Positions 8,094 to 16,280 of a stretch of 39,346 nucleotides of DNA are shown one piece after another. How positions within the stretch are numbered: position 1 is the first letter of the stretch; each line of letters starts with the position of its first letter. Location: NCBI GenBank assembly GCA_903927965.1, contig CAIYPA010000147.1, forward strand, positions 1 to 39,346, given 5' to 3'. Under the pieces are notes generated by a model. The model saw only the letters and a program-made list of their open reading frames with translations, did not search any database and was not told the DNA's origin. A program made the position numbers and the translations under genes. The DNA is from an uncultured Bacteroidia bacterium (GTDB taxonomy: Bacteria > Bacteroidota > Bacteroidia > Bacteroidales > Prolixibacteraceae).

Positions 8094-8305
8094 TGCAGAA
8101 AAACAATCCGTTACACGGAAAAACGCTTGAGATGATACTCAAGGAATTGGTGAACCATTATGGATGGGAAGAGTTGGGCAACAGGATCAGGATCAACTGC
8201 TTTATCAGCGATCCCAGTATCCGTTCGAGCCTGAAATTTTTACGCAAAACCCAATGGGCACGGGACAAAGTTGAACAGCTTTATCTTGAGACTTTTGATT
8301 TATAG
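8087..8305 (+). CDS. VF530 family (DUF2132) small DNA-binding protein
   Basis: Seen: 72 residues containing the family signatures [31 protein letters not shown] and [13 protein letters not shown]. Known: VF530 proteins are single compact domains related to double-stranded-DNA-binding folds; their physiological role is not established. A second ATG at 8093 (MQKNN) is also a possible start. The gene follows the RNA helicase by 61 nt on the same strand and ends by overlapping the last 25 nt of the convergent nucleotidyltransferase gene. Confidence 0.9.
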   Translation: MEMQKNNPLHGKTLEMILKELVNHYGWEELGNRIRINCFISDPSIRSSLKFLRKTQWARDKVEQLYLETFDL

Positions 8306-9396
8306 CTCTTTAAATGATCAAGGTACCATTTGGGGTTGCCAATGCGATTGAAAATCGACCTGCGGATATTCCGGTCGTAGATTGCCCGAAAAATGTAATT
8401 TACAGAATTGCCAAATCTAAACAAAAGATACAGGAAACCATTTGAGAAATGCGACCACCCGGAATGGTCAATCTTATAGTAAACCCGCCAAAGAAATAGC
8501 TTTGTCCGCCAATTTGACTGAAAGGATAATGATCCCGGATGACCAAGAAGTTGATCTGCCAAGGCAAGGTTTACGTTCATCCGATGAAAAGAAACCCCAT
8601 AAGCTTTCACCGCATCCAGAGGACTTTCTCTTCCTGATAACAACAAAAGGTCATAAATCTGACGAAAAAATACCTTTCCATAATAGTGTCCTTTATCATT
8701 GACCTGAACGTTCAAAATATTGAGAACAATTTGATGAAAATCGCTCAAAACAGCAGCTTTACAGGGCATATTCAACATCCTGACGGTTTTAAAAAAGAGC
8801 TCAATATCCATAGTTTTAAAAAAGGAGGAAATAAAAACCTGCCGGTGAAGTTCAACTGCCGCCATCTTGTCATTGTTGATAAGCCGAGGGTAATGCCTAT
8901 TGATTTTCAGGCTATTGGGGTCAAACTTAACAATTGGGACGTATCCTTTTAAGATTAAGATTTCCGCAGCCCTTACCAAATCGTATTCTACCACAAGTAT
9001 ATCAATATCCCCAACCTGCCGTTCACCAATATCGTCATATAAACCATCCAAAAGGTGGCCAACCCCTTTTAAAAATATTGGGATAATCCCATGCTGGTTA
9101 AGCAATTCAGTGATCTCATAGGCCTGTTCAATCAGTTGATGGTTGCGTTCGCGGTTCAGCGATGTGAACTCCTCCATGTATTCCACCAAATCGGTTGGCA
9201 GTTCCTGTAAAAGTCCGGCCTGCCTCAACTGAACATACAACGCGCTGAAAACGATCTGGTCGGTGCTGACCCACACCACTTGTTCCCAAACTACCGAACC
9301 GGAAAGGATCACCTTCCTTACTTCTTCCGTTCGCTCAGGACAATGACCCAAGGATAGGCATTTGCCAATGAAAAACAGTGCTTCTTTATAGGTCAT
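8281..9396 (-). CDS. Nucleotidyltransferase family protein (NTP_transf_5-like)
   Basis: Seen: 371 residues from the ATG at 9396. The central motif has [16 protein letters not shown] then [12 protein letters not shown], which fits the LKG...R..DiDiL signature of this nucleotidyltransferase family, with the DID acids as likely metal ligands. The C-terminal half is helical with no clear motif. Known: family members occur in RiPP clusters, including some lasso-peptide loci beside HPr-kinase-like genes, where they are thought to modify the peptide or a phosphate on it. The ATG overlaps the stop of the kinase gene by 11 nt, so translation is probably coupled; an upstream TTG at 9414 is less likely. 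Function here is inferred from context. Confidence 0.82.
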   Translation of the reverse strand: MTYKEALFFIGKCLSLGHCPERTEEVRKVILSGSVVWEQVVWVSTDQIVFSALYVQLRQAGLLQELPTDLVEYMEEFTSLNRERNHQLIEQAYEITELLNQHGIIPIFLKGVGHLLDGLYDDIGERQVGDIDILVVEYDLVRAAEILILKGYVPIVKFDPNSLKINRHYPRLINNDKMAAVELHRQVFISSFFKTMDIELFFKTVRMLNMPCKAAVLSDFHQIVLNILNVQVNDKGHYYGKVFFRQIYDLLLLSGRESPLDAVKAYGVSFHRMNVNLALADQLLGHPGSLSFQSNWRTKLFLWRVYYKIDHSGWSHFSNGFLYLLFRFGNSVNYIFRAIYDRNIRRSIFNRIGNPKWYLDHLKSYKSKVSR

Positions 9397-10525
9397 CCCG
9401 AAATAGTTTGTCAATCGTCTCCAACATCAATTTGTTGTCCGAATAGGTCAATTGGTAACAGGGAATTTTAAGGAACCAGTCCAAAAAACGGGAAGCATTC
9501 TCCTGAATCGGCGAAATCCATGAATCGGGCACCAGAAGCTTAAAAGCAGTATCCTGGGCCATCTCTTGAATTGTCAAACCACTGTTATTCTTGTATTTGA
9601 CAAAGACAAGTGCTTTGCAGGGATAACTTATTGATTGATTTTCAAACTGATGAAGTGGGGGCAAATACCTGACTGTTTTGTCCAATCCCTGATAATAAAA
9701 TTCTTTTGCAGATGCCAATTGCGGATAAATGGGAATCAAATAATCAAGCGCATTTTTCTTCACTGAAATGGCAGCAGGAAAAAAGAATACCTCAGAAGAA
9801 CGCCCATCTACTGGAACGAAATCATCTGCGAGCAGATCAAATCCATTGGCCATTAGTAAAGCCGAAATGGTGCTTTTCCCACTACCGGAACCGCCTAAAA
9901 ATAACATACATTGGTCCCCCTTGGCCATGGCCGAAGCATGGAAAACGCCCAGCCAATCCTTATCACACTTCCCATAAATCAGGTTGAGCAGTTCCATCGA
10001 AAATTTTCCGGTGAAGTAATTTATATTTTCAGGTTTCCATTGCCCAATTACTGTCCCATTTACCCTTAATATCGTTAACTCCTTATCTAGGAAAACCTGA
10101 ATTTGATGGTCTGCACAACGATTTGTAACTTCCTCAAGATTTGCTATTTTGGGATGGATCAAAAATTCTAACTCCTCAGTTTCGTATTCAACTGAATAGA
10201 TTGAACCTTTGATCAGATAATTTTTACGTGAAGAAAACTTTTCAGGAATTGTTATTTGGACAGAATGGTCAATGGACTCCAGTTCGAGATTAGGTTTATA
10301 TTCCTGTATTTCAATAAGATGAGTTATTTCGTCCACAAATTGTGTTGCCCTGGATTTTGGAAGGCCATAAGATTTGCGGCACAGAATTATGGTTTCCTCA
10401 CGGGTTAGCCCATCGCCAATCATTTTGATAACATCAAATGCCGGTATTTCTACAAGCATATACCGGTTGCTCCGTTCAAGCCATACTATTTTCTTGTGTA
10501 CAACTGAGCGTTCTAAATAGTTCAC
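9386..10525 (-). CDS. PqqD-like domain fused to HPr-kinase-like P-loop domain
   Basis: Seen: 379 residues with a GTG start. Residues 1-80 (VEIPAFDVIKMIGDG, then FVDEITHLIE) match a PqqD/RRE-type fold, the winged-helix domain that binds RiPP leader peptides. Residues about 165-379 form an HPrK-like kinase: H196 in VFHASA, Walker A GGSGSGKST at 211-219 with K217, and LLADDFVPVDG with D234-D235. Between them is a beta-rich segment. Known: HPr-kinase-like enzymes in lasso-peptide clusters phosphorylate the precursor. Inference: the N-terminal domain recruits one of the small peptides encoded 34 nt upstream and the kinase domain modifies it. It overlaps the nucleotidyltransferase start. The PqqD call is by pattern only; the kinase call is firm. 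Confidence 0.83.
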   Translation of the reverse strand: MNYLERSVVHKKIVWLERSNRYMLVEIPAFDVIKMIGDGLTREETIILCRKSYGLPKSRATQFVDEITHLIEIQEYKPNLELESIDHSVQITIPEKFSSRKNYLIKGSIYSVEYETEELEFLIHPKIANLEEVTNRCADHQIQVFLDKELTILRVNGTVIGQWKPENINYFTGKFSMELLNLIYGKCDKDWLGVFHASAMAKGDQCMLFLGGSGSGKSTISALLMANGFDLLADDFVPVDGRSSEVFFFPAAISVKKNALDYLIPIYPQLASAKEFYYQGLDKTVRYLPPLHQFENQSISYPCKALVFVKYKNNSGLTIQEMAQDTAFKLLVPDSWISPIQENASRFLDWFLKIPCYQLTYSDNKLMLETIDKLFRDDL

Positions 10526-10559
10526 AGGGTAATTTTACATTTTTGCAAATAATGTCCGG

Positions 10560-10712
10560 CTAAAAACTTTTTGCCTGGGCTTCCTTAGGTGACAACAGAA
10601 TAATGGCGGCTGCAGCCGTAAAAGCAGCATATTTCCCAGCTTTTTTCAGGGCCTCCTTGCGGGAAATATTTATCCTTTTTTTTGCTTCACTTCCTTCTTT
10701 CTTCGTTTTCAT
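10560..10712 (-). CDS. Small peptide A, conserved leader with short tail (candidate precursor)
   Basis: Seen: 50 residues. After a charged, Lys-rich N-terminus comes ISRKEALKKAGKY (16-28), a hydrophobic stretch AAFTAAAAIILL (29-40), and SPKEAQA (41-47), leaving only KSF at the end. The layout is that of a signal peptide with an Ala-x-Ala cleavage site, and the SRKEALK part resembles a Tat motif with RK in place of RR. It is a paralogue of peptide B at 10917-11096: over 30 codons from RKEAL to AQA only two differ in amino acid. The gene lies 34 nt upstream of the PqqD-HPrK fusion gene on the same strand. It may be the substrate of that enzyme. The three-residue tail could be a reduced core. 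I know no named family. Confidence 0.72.
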   Translation of the reverse strand: MKTKKEGSEAKKRINISRKEALKKAGKYAAFTAAAAIILLSPKEAQAKSF

Positions 10713-10873
10713 AACTTCAAATTTATATCCATTCTCCGTTTATAAACTGCTTTGGCAGAAACGCCGATAAAAATAGTTTTTTTACTGATAAAATACGAAT
10801 AAGGAATATAAATTAATGTTGTCAGATGACATTACCGATAGGGAGTCTCCATTATCTGCTTGAATATAATACA

Positions 10874-10901
10874 GAAGGGACGCAATTCCTTGCGTCCCTT
10901 C
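10874..10901 (-). terminator. 12-bp hairpin between the two small peptide genes
   Basis: GAAGGGACGCAA and TTGCGTCCCTTC form a perfect 12-bp stem with the 4-nt loop TTCC. On the minus strand it starts 16 nt after the stop codon of peptide B, and a moderately T-rich stretch follows. It may stop most transcripts after peptide B, or protect its 3' end, giving peptide B in excess over the enzymes. No other feature was seen in 10713-10916. Confidence 0.65.
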
Positions 10902-10916
10902 GTGTAAAACGATAAT

Positions 10917-11096
10917 TCAATAACCAGCCCCCCTACCATCAGGAGTCGTGCTGTCTGCCTGTGCCTGCTTGGGCGACATCAGGATGATGGCCGCAGCAGC
11001 CGTAAACGCCGCATATTTCCCCGCTTTTTTTAGGGCCTCCTTCCGCGTAATGTTTAATTCCTTTTTTACTTCTTTTTCTTCTGTGTTGATTTTCAT
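10917..11096 (-). CDS. Small peptide B, conserved leader with 12-residue tail (candidate precursor)
   Basis: Seen: 59 residues. The layout matches peptide A: charged N-terminus, ITRKEALKKAGKY (16-28), AAFTAAAAIILM (29-40) and SPKQAQA (41-47), then the tail DSTTPDGRGAGY. Cleavage after AQA would release this 12-mer, which is polar and Gly-rich with Ser, Thr and Tyr side chains open to modification. Compared with peptide A, 12 of 30 leader codons differ silently and 2 differ in amino acid, so the leader is under strong purifying selection while the tails share nothing. It is the first gene of the minus-strand cluster with peptide A, the PqqD-HPrK fusion and the nucleotidyltransferase. A plain secreted small protein remains an alternative. 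Confidence 0.76.
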   Translation of the reverse strand: MKINTEEKEVKKELNITRKEALKKAGKYAAFTAAAAIILMSPKQAQADSTTPDGRGAGY

Positions 11097-11142
11097 ATCT
11101 TTAGTATTTTTTATTATTTATTATTTCCCTTCTTCGGTGGCT

Positions 11143-11181
11143 GAGCGGAGCCCCGCTCTCTCTGCTTAATTTTCAAATCCA
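11143..11181 (-). promoter_or_regulatory. Possible -7 box and leader hairpin upstream of peptide B
   Basis: Minus-strand TGGATTTG (11174-11181) matches TAnnTTTG with one mismatch. The predicted leader of about 70 nt contains a GC-rich hairpin, GAGCGG paired with CCGCTC (11143-11158). No clear -33 element was found. Confidence 0.3.
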
Positions 11182-11200
11182 GTCTATTTAAAAATTTAAC

Positions 11201-11281
11201 TCATAGGAACATAAGGTTAACACATAGGCACATAGCTTACTTTTATATCCATTTTCAAATTGACCAATTGACCAATTTTCA
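11201..11281. repeat. Short repetitive intergenic motifs
   Basis: Seen: related units CATAGGAACATAAGG and CACATAGGCACATAG (about 11202-11236), and a TTGACCAA pair (11260-11275) flanked by direct copies of ATTTTCAAAT. They resemble the single arm of an intergenic palindrome, but no matching second arm was found nearby. Confidence 0.4.
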
Positions 11282-11312
11282 AATCATTCTTTATGCTCCT
11301 CGCCCCGCGCCT

Positions 11313-14300
11313 TTACTTCCGTTTCCAACTGAACTTCTTCGTCTCGATTCCCTTTCCCGATTCTACCTTCAACAGATAAACACCTGTGGCACAATTGTTC
11401 AGTGCAATTGTGTTTTCAATTTGTGCCGAAAGATCCGATGTGGCGACCAGTTTTCCGTTCATGTCGAAAACCATGGCCTTTGCAGGAAGGTCGAAATTGC
11501 CAATGATCCTGACCAAATGTTGTTCGGGGATTGGGATTACCTTAAATTCGTTGAGCAAACTTTCGTCAATTGCAGATACGATTTCGATTGTATGGAGGTA
11601 GAACCTTCCTGTCCCGTTGCTTGCAGCTTCCAGCGACACCTTATAAACGCTGTTGGCTTCGTCCAAACATGTGAATGTTGATGTCCCCTTGTCCTCAAGG
11701 TAAACCTTGTATCCTGATGGGAGGTTGTCAGCCATGGCCTTAAAGGTAACCGTGGCGCCCTTATCGGCAACAAGACCAACAGGGACCACCATGCTTTCGA
11801 GGTTGTTGTTGGGCAATGCCTGAACCGTAAAGTCAACACCATTGTCTTCTATCAACCTGGTAAACAAGCTAAAAGAAGAATCGGTACCATTGAACAAACC
11901 TGCATCTTTGCCCGGGTCAAGCCCTTTTGTCGCACCGCCAAAGTATTGGACGGTTGTCCCTAATATCCCGTTGCCGTCATCCACGGTCAATTGAATGGTC
12001 GGAATGTCCACAGTGGCAGCCTTGAAAGCTGAAGAAACGTTGGATTTCATGGCAGTGGTAAAACTGATGCTACCGCCACCTGTTTTTGCCTTGACAAAGA
12101 ACCCCTCGCCGGGGGCCAATTTAAGCCCATCGGCTCCCAAAACAGGGCTATAACCTTTAGCAGCAACATCCCCTATATTTGAAACATAGATGGCCAGGTA
12201 ACTTGGATCGAGCTGTGTTGTATTTGCCGTATTTGGCTCAATGAATTTTGCGATGTCCAAAGCACTTGGGTATGGGTTGCCGATCAGGTTCCAGCCGTCA
12301 CCCGTTTTAGTGACCGGAATGTTAATGTTTGCAGCCGCCAGTGTCCCTTTAAAGGTCAGCTTGCCGTTATCGGTAGCAGGCCCACTTCCTGTGCCTGTTC
12401 CGGCACCATCTGCACGCATCACCTGAAAACCTTTGGCCGGAGAGCCAAACTGGCCTGTGTTGGCTCCCGCAACTTTGTAATAGTCCCATTTTCCGGTCCC
12501 TTCGAGCCAGGGAGCGAGTGCATAATTGGTTGTGTTCCTCGCTATCAGGTTGTTATTGGCAGGAAGGACAAAACTGGCGACCGTTTCACCTGCGGTTGCG
12601 GCCGGCGAAATCAAATGCCAAAGATTGCCCGATACATAACGCTCAACAGTCCCCGGGACACCTGCCGTGCCATTGATCAAAGCACCGGTTCCATCGGCAG
12701 CAGCAGAAGCGGACTGGACAACCAGGCCTGTAATGCCGGCATTGTTGGTCAATGTCCCGTTTACGGTAAGGGCTTTGCCAGCAGCGATGGTTACGGTTCC
12801 ACCGGTTTGGATGGTCAGGTCCTTGCAAACCGCCGGGGTGGCAGGCAACTGGCTGACCACCGGAAAATTGGTAATCCCGACACTGGGAACAATTGCATTG
12901 TCGGTTGCCGTGGGGACTGCGTTTCCGTTCCAATTTCCGGCAGTATTCCAGTCGGTGCCTTCGGAGCCGTCCCAGGTAAGGGTTGGGATTCCAATACCGG
13001 TCAATGCAAAAGTGTATGGATTTTTAGTGGTATCCTGGTTGGCAAACGAGACCGTTGCGGTTTTTGCACCTCCGCTTGTGGGGGCGAAACGGACCGTAAA
13101 AGTAGCCGACGAACCGTTGGCAACCGTTGTGGGATTGTCGCCCTGGAAACTGAACAAGCTGGCATCGGTCCCGGTGATCGTGAAATCTCCCAGCGTAGAG
13201 GTGGACGTTCCTGTGTTTTCGATCGTAAAAACCACATCGGTATTGGTAGAAGTGGTTTGGCTGCCAAAATCATAAGTTCCTGATTCATCTGCAATTGCTG
13301 TTGCGCCTTGTTTGACATCCATTTCGGGGGCAAGCACTATTTCATGAATATAATAAGGATAATTCCTGGTGTTATTGTAGTAGGCGATCCCGACACCCGA
13401 AGCCGTATTGACCATCGACGCATATTCGCCTGTCATTCCGGTTGCGTCCAAGGTTACAGGTGTGCCCCAGGCCGATCCTGTGGCATTGCCGGCTTTTGCA
13501 TATTTTAAAGCCCGGTTGGTAGCATCATAATAAGCAATGGCCGGATTTCCGCCTACGGTTTGCAACGAGTTATATTGCCCCACATAGCCCACAGCATCCA
13601 CGGTAACGGGCGTGCCCCAAGTGGTCCCATCTGCCTGGCTTGCCATAACAAATTTTAAATCCATAGAACTATCATCATAATAGGCAACGGCCGGATTTCC
13701 ATTTACAATTTGCATTGAAGTATATGGCCCCACCCAGCTCGTTGCGTCTAATATAACCGGAGTTCCCCAGGTTGCCCCATCGGTACCGGTTGCCCTAACA
13801 TATTTTAACCTGCCTTGTCCACCAGAAATTACATACGCAATTGCCGGATTTCCGTTCACGATTTGCAGTGAAGGGTATTGCCCCACAGTACCAGTTGCTT
13901 CCACCGTAACGGGCGTACCCCAGGTTGTGCCGCCTGCATCGGTTGCCCGAACATATTTTAAATCGTAGTTTGTATTATCGTAATACGCAATTGCGGGGTA
14001 TCCGGTCACGTTTTGTAATGAAGCGTATTTCCCCACATCGCCTGTTGCATCCACCGTAACGGGGGTTCCCCAGGCTGTGCCCGTGGCATCGGTTGCCCGT
14101 ACATATTTAAGATCGAGGTTTGTTACATCGTAATAGGCAATGGAAGGGAAACCGTTGATGTTCCGGATGGAAGTGTATTGCCCCACGTCGCCCGTTGCGT
14201 CTATCGTAACCGGTGTTCCCCAGGCTGCCCCACTGGAACTTGTGGCCCTGACATATTTCAAATCTTCATTGGCCACATCGTAATAGGCAATGGCAGGGTT

Positions 14301-15605
14301 GCCGTTTATGATCTCCGATGAAAGATGCTGCCCGGTGTTTTGTTTAATATAACCATCAGCACCCCAGGTTGTTCCATCGGCATCGGTTGCCTTAACATAT
14401 TTTAAATCCTTGTTTGTGCTATCATAAAATGAAACTGCCGGGGTTCCGTTTACTACTTGAACAGAAGGGAAAGCGTAAACACTACCGTTTTTGTTCAAAC
14501 CTTTTTGAGAACCCCAGGCTGATCCGTTGGCATTGGTTGCTCTTATATATATTATAGAAGAACCATCATAATAAACAATTGCCGGATAGCCGTTTACAAT
14601 TTGCAAAGAAGGATTATATAGGTTAAAAGTGCTAGTAGCGACAGCAACTTCCGCACCCCAGGCAGATCCGTTGGCATCGGTGGCCCTTGCATAAAATACA
14701 TTAAAATTAACTAAACATTTTCTAAAACTTGTACTATAATATGGTCTTAAATAAGCAATAGCGGGATTGCCGTTCACGATTTGCAAGGAAGCATGAGCTC
14801 CGTAATTGGGGCAATTGCGACCAGAAGGGTTAGTAGTTATTGTCCCCCATGCTGTCCCGGTGGCATCGGTTGCCCTTGCAAATTTTAATTTTCCGTTTCC
14901 AACATCATAATAGGCAATGGCCGGATTGCCGTTTGCAACCTGCATCGAGGCATCTTTCCCCACATTGCCGGTAGCATCCACAGAAACGGGTGTCCCCCAG
15001 GCCGTTGCGTTGGCATCGGTTGCCCTTATGTATTTTAAATCGCCGTTTGTAACATCATAATAGGCTATTGCCGGATTGCCGCTTACGATTTGCATGGAGG
15101 TGTATTGCCCCACATCGCCGGTCACATCCAACGCAACGGGTGTCCCCCAGGTTGTCCCATCGGCATCGCTGGCGACCGCAAATTTTAAATCCTGATTGGT
15201 CACATCGTAATAGGCAATGGCGGGGTAGCCGTTTACAACCAGCAGCGAAGTATATTGCCCCACATTGTCGGCAGCATCAACCGTAACGGGCGTTCCCCAG
15301 GCAGTCCCATCGGCATCGGTTGCCCTTACGAATTTTAAATCGCCGTTTGTGGCATCATAATAGGCAATGGCCGGATTGCCGTTAACTACGCACTGCGTGG
15401 AGTACTGTCCCAGGTCGCCACCTTCGTCGGTCACAGGTTCTGCCGGCACCGGCGTGCCCCAGGTTTGTCCATTTGCGCTGCCTAAACCAAATGCCACGAA
15501 CATCAGCGTCATTAGTAAAACCATTTTGAATTGCATTCCCGTTCCCGGAGCTGCAACCTGAAATGGAATTAAATTGTTCTGTTTTTTGGAAATTACATTT
15601 TTCAT
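11313..15605 (-). CDS. Giant secreted T9SS cargo protein with 14-fold propeller-like repeats
   Basis: Seen: 1430 residues from ATG 15605. A hydrophobic export segment (about 28-45) ends SANGQ. About 14 tandem repeats of about 48 residues (roughly 65-755) carry NGNPAIAYYD, DLKYVRATDADG and WGTPV. A choice-of-anchor-D-like Ig domain follows (760-870), then WDGSEGTDWNTAGNW (about 878) and a beta-solenoid. From about 985 to the end lies a module shared with the 2289-residue protein, including a type A T9SS sorting domain (last 75 residues, ending KKFSWKRK). Known: that domain directs export across the outer membrane, is cut, and the cargo is attached to the surface. Inference: a surface adhesin or binding protein. 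Upstream frame to 15761 is rejected because it starts before repeated non-coding DNA; ATG 15536 is an alternative start. Confidence 0.9.
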   Translation of the reverse strand: MKNVISKKQNNLIPFQVAAPGTGMQFKMVLLMTLMFVAFGLGSANGQTWGTPVPAEPVTDEGGDLGQYSTQCVVNGNPAIAYYDATNGDLKFVRATDADGTAWGTPVTVDAADNVGQYTSLLVVNGYPAIAYYDVTNQDLKFAVASDADGTTWGTPVALDVTGDVGQYTSMQIVSGNPAIAYYDVTNGDLKYIRATDANATAWGTPVSVDATGNVGKDASMQVANGNPAIAYYDVGNGKLKFARATDATGTAWGTITTNPSGRNCPNYGAHASLQIVNGNPAIAYLRPYYSTSFRKCLVNFNVFYARATDANGSAWGAEVAVATSTFNLYNPSLQIVNGYPAIVYYDGSSIIYIRATNANGSAWGSQKGLNKNGSVYAFPSVQVVNGTPAVSFYDSTNKDLKYVKATDADGTTWGADGYIKQNTGQHLSSEIINGNPAIAYYDVANEDLKYVRATSSSGAAWGTPVTIDATGDVGQYTSIRNINGFPSIAYYDVTNLDLKYVRATDATGTAWGTPVTVDATGDVGKYASLQNVTGYPAIAYYDNTNYDLKYVRATDAGGTTWGTPVTVEATGTVGQYPSLQIVNGNPAIAYVISGGQGRLKYVRATGTDGATWGTPVILDATSWVGPYTSMQIVNGNPAVAYYDDSSMDLKFVMASQADGTTWGTPVTVDAVGYVGQYNSLQTVGGNPAIAYYDATNRALKYAKAGNATGSAWGTPVTLDATGMTGEYASMVNTASGVGIAYYNNTRNYPYYIHEIVLAPEMDVKQGATAIADESGTYDFGSQTTSTNTDVVFTIENTGTSTSTLGDFTITGTDASLFSFQGDNPTTVANGSSATFTVRFAPTSGGAKTATVSFANQDTTKNPYTFALTGIGIPTLTWDGSEGTDWNTAGNWNGNAVPTATDNAIVPSVGITNFPVVSQLPATPAVCKDLTIQTGGTVTIAAGKALTVNGTLTNNAGITGLVVQSASAAADGTGALINGTAGVPGTVERYVSGNLWHLISPAATAGETVASFVLPANNNLIARNTTNYALAPWLEGTGKWDYYKVAGANTGQFGSPAKGFQVMRADGAGTGTGSGPATDNGKLTFKGTLAAANINIPVTKTGDGWNLIGNPYPSALDIAKFIEPNTANTTQLDPSYLAIYVSNIGDVAAKGYSPVLGADGLKLAPGEGFFVKAKTGGGSISFTTAMKSNVSSAFKAATVDIPTIQLTVDDGNGILGTTVQYFGGATKGLDPGKDAGLFNGTDSSFSLFTRLIEDNGVDFTVQALPNNNLESMVVPVGLVADKGATVTFKAMADNLPSGYKVYLEDKGTSTFTCLDEANSVYKVSLEAASNGTGRFYLHTIEIVSAIDESLLNEFKVIPIPEQHLVRIIGNFDLPAKAMVFDMNGKLVATSDLSAQIENTIALNNCATGVYLLKVESGKGIETKKFSWKRK
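13330..15420 (-). repeat. In-gene tandem repeat array, period about 144 nt
   Basis: Thirteen clear copies and one decayed final copy code for units of about 48 residues. Copies differ from each other mostly at silent positions, while AIAYYD, LKYVRAT and W-G are kept. Copies corresponding to about 14340-14850 are the most divergent, and one carries an inserted segment with two Cys-containing turns. Confidence 0.85.
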
Positions 15606-15679
15606 AGAATTATAAATTGAATTGGTAAAATTTTCTGAACCAAAATTTGGGGAAATATTATTTAGCTCCAAATTTTCAG

Positions 15680-15730
15680 GGGGTACAAAAAGGGTACATT
15701 TGGGCACATTTGGGGTACAAAAAGGGTACA
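15680..15730. repeat. Pair of 19-bp direct repeats upstream of the propeller protein
   Basis: GGGGTACAAAAAGGGTACA occurs at 15680-15698 and again, identical, at 15712-15730, with a start-to-start distance of 32 bp (three helical turns). The pair sits 75-125 nt before the ATG at 15605 and could be an operator for two bound proteins. Between here and 16047 no gene is seen; a fragment near 15849-15868 (CGCTAAGG...TTTGCGG) resembles the palindrome at 16048-16200. Confidence 0.65.
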
Positions 15731-16047
15731 AGTCGGGGTGTTTAGTTAAAATTAAGGCCAAGGCCGGTTTAGGGGGAAAATGGCGTCTTTTTTTTCAGAT
15801 TTTGGAGGATCAACGAAAAGTTTGTTTTTCTGCTTTTTCCATTCAAACGCTAAGGTTTTCTTTGCGGAAGTAGGCTGTTTTTAGGAAATATGGTTTTTAA
15901 AACCTTATTTTCTTTATTTCAATCTTAGTAACTAAATATGAGTACTTTGAACATGATCTTATTCCCTTATTGTCAAGCAATTATGCTTACGATCCATCAC
16001 AGGTTTGGATATATCCGGAGAAGAGCAGACATGTGCGTAATTGGTAA

Positions 16048-16200
16048 GAGGATGTCCAAAAAGGTAATTTTACCGCAAAGATCGCTAAGGTTTCGCAAAG
16101 GTACGCAAAGATAAAATACAGTGATTTAATACTTTGCGTATCTTTGCGTTTTAACTTTGCGTAACTTTGCGGTGAAATTTCTGACTTTTTAGACACCCTC
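16048..16200. repeat. 153-bp imperfect palindrome, MITE-like intergenic element
   Basis: Seen: the outer ends GAGGATGTCC (16048-16057) and GACACCCTC (16192-16200) are inverted copies with mismatches. Inside, ACCGCAAAG, CTAAGG, CGCAAAGG and ACGCAAAGAT on the left arm mirror ATCTTTGCG, CTTTGCG and CTTTGCGGT on the right arm, so each arm is about 65 nt. It has no transposase and would fold into a long hairpin. It lies in the gene-less stretch 15606-16280, upstream of the propeller protein and downstream of the sensor kinase. Such palindromes are commonly dispersed in Bacteroidota genomes. A 69-residue reading frame through it is not a gene. Confidence 0.8.
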
Positions 16201-16280
16201 CTACATTTTCAAATTCCATCCATGTCAATCCGTCCGATCCGTGTCATCATGTTCCATTGCCAGTAGCCAGCCGCCAGTTG

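Noticed and set aside
8281-11096. Lasso-peptide cluster
   Set aside because: Kinase and nucleotidyltransferase fit, but no macrolactam synthetase or leader protease was found and the peptides lack a Gly/Ala/Ser start with Asp/Glu at position 7-9 after a clear lasso cleavage site.
12615-13283. Long overlapping plus-strand frames (222 and 202 residues) opposite the propeller protein
   Set aside because: Arise from the biased Gly/Thr/Ala codons of the surface protein read in reverse; low-complexity and no motifs.
13330-15420. Possible CRISPR-like array because of regular repeats
   Set aside because: Period of about 144 nt, repeats translate in one frame with conserved protein motifs, and no cas genes are near.
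15606-15761. N-terminal extension of the propeller protein
   Set aside because: The extension runs through the 19-bp direct repeats and has no signal peptide at its start; ATG 15605 fits better.
15987-16196. 69-residue minus-strand frame
   Set aside because: It is a reading frame through the palindromic element at 16048-16200.
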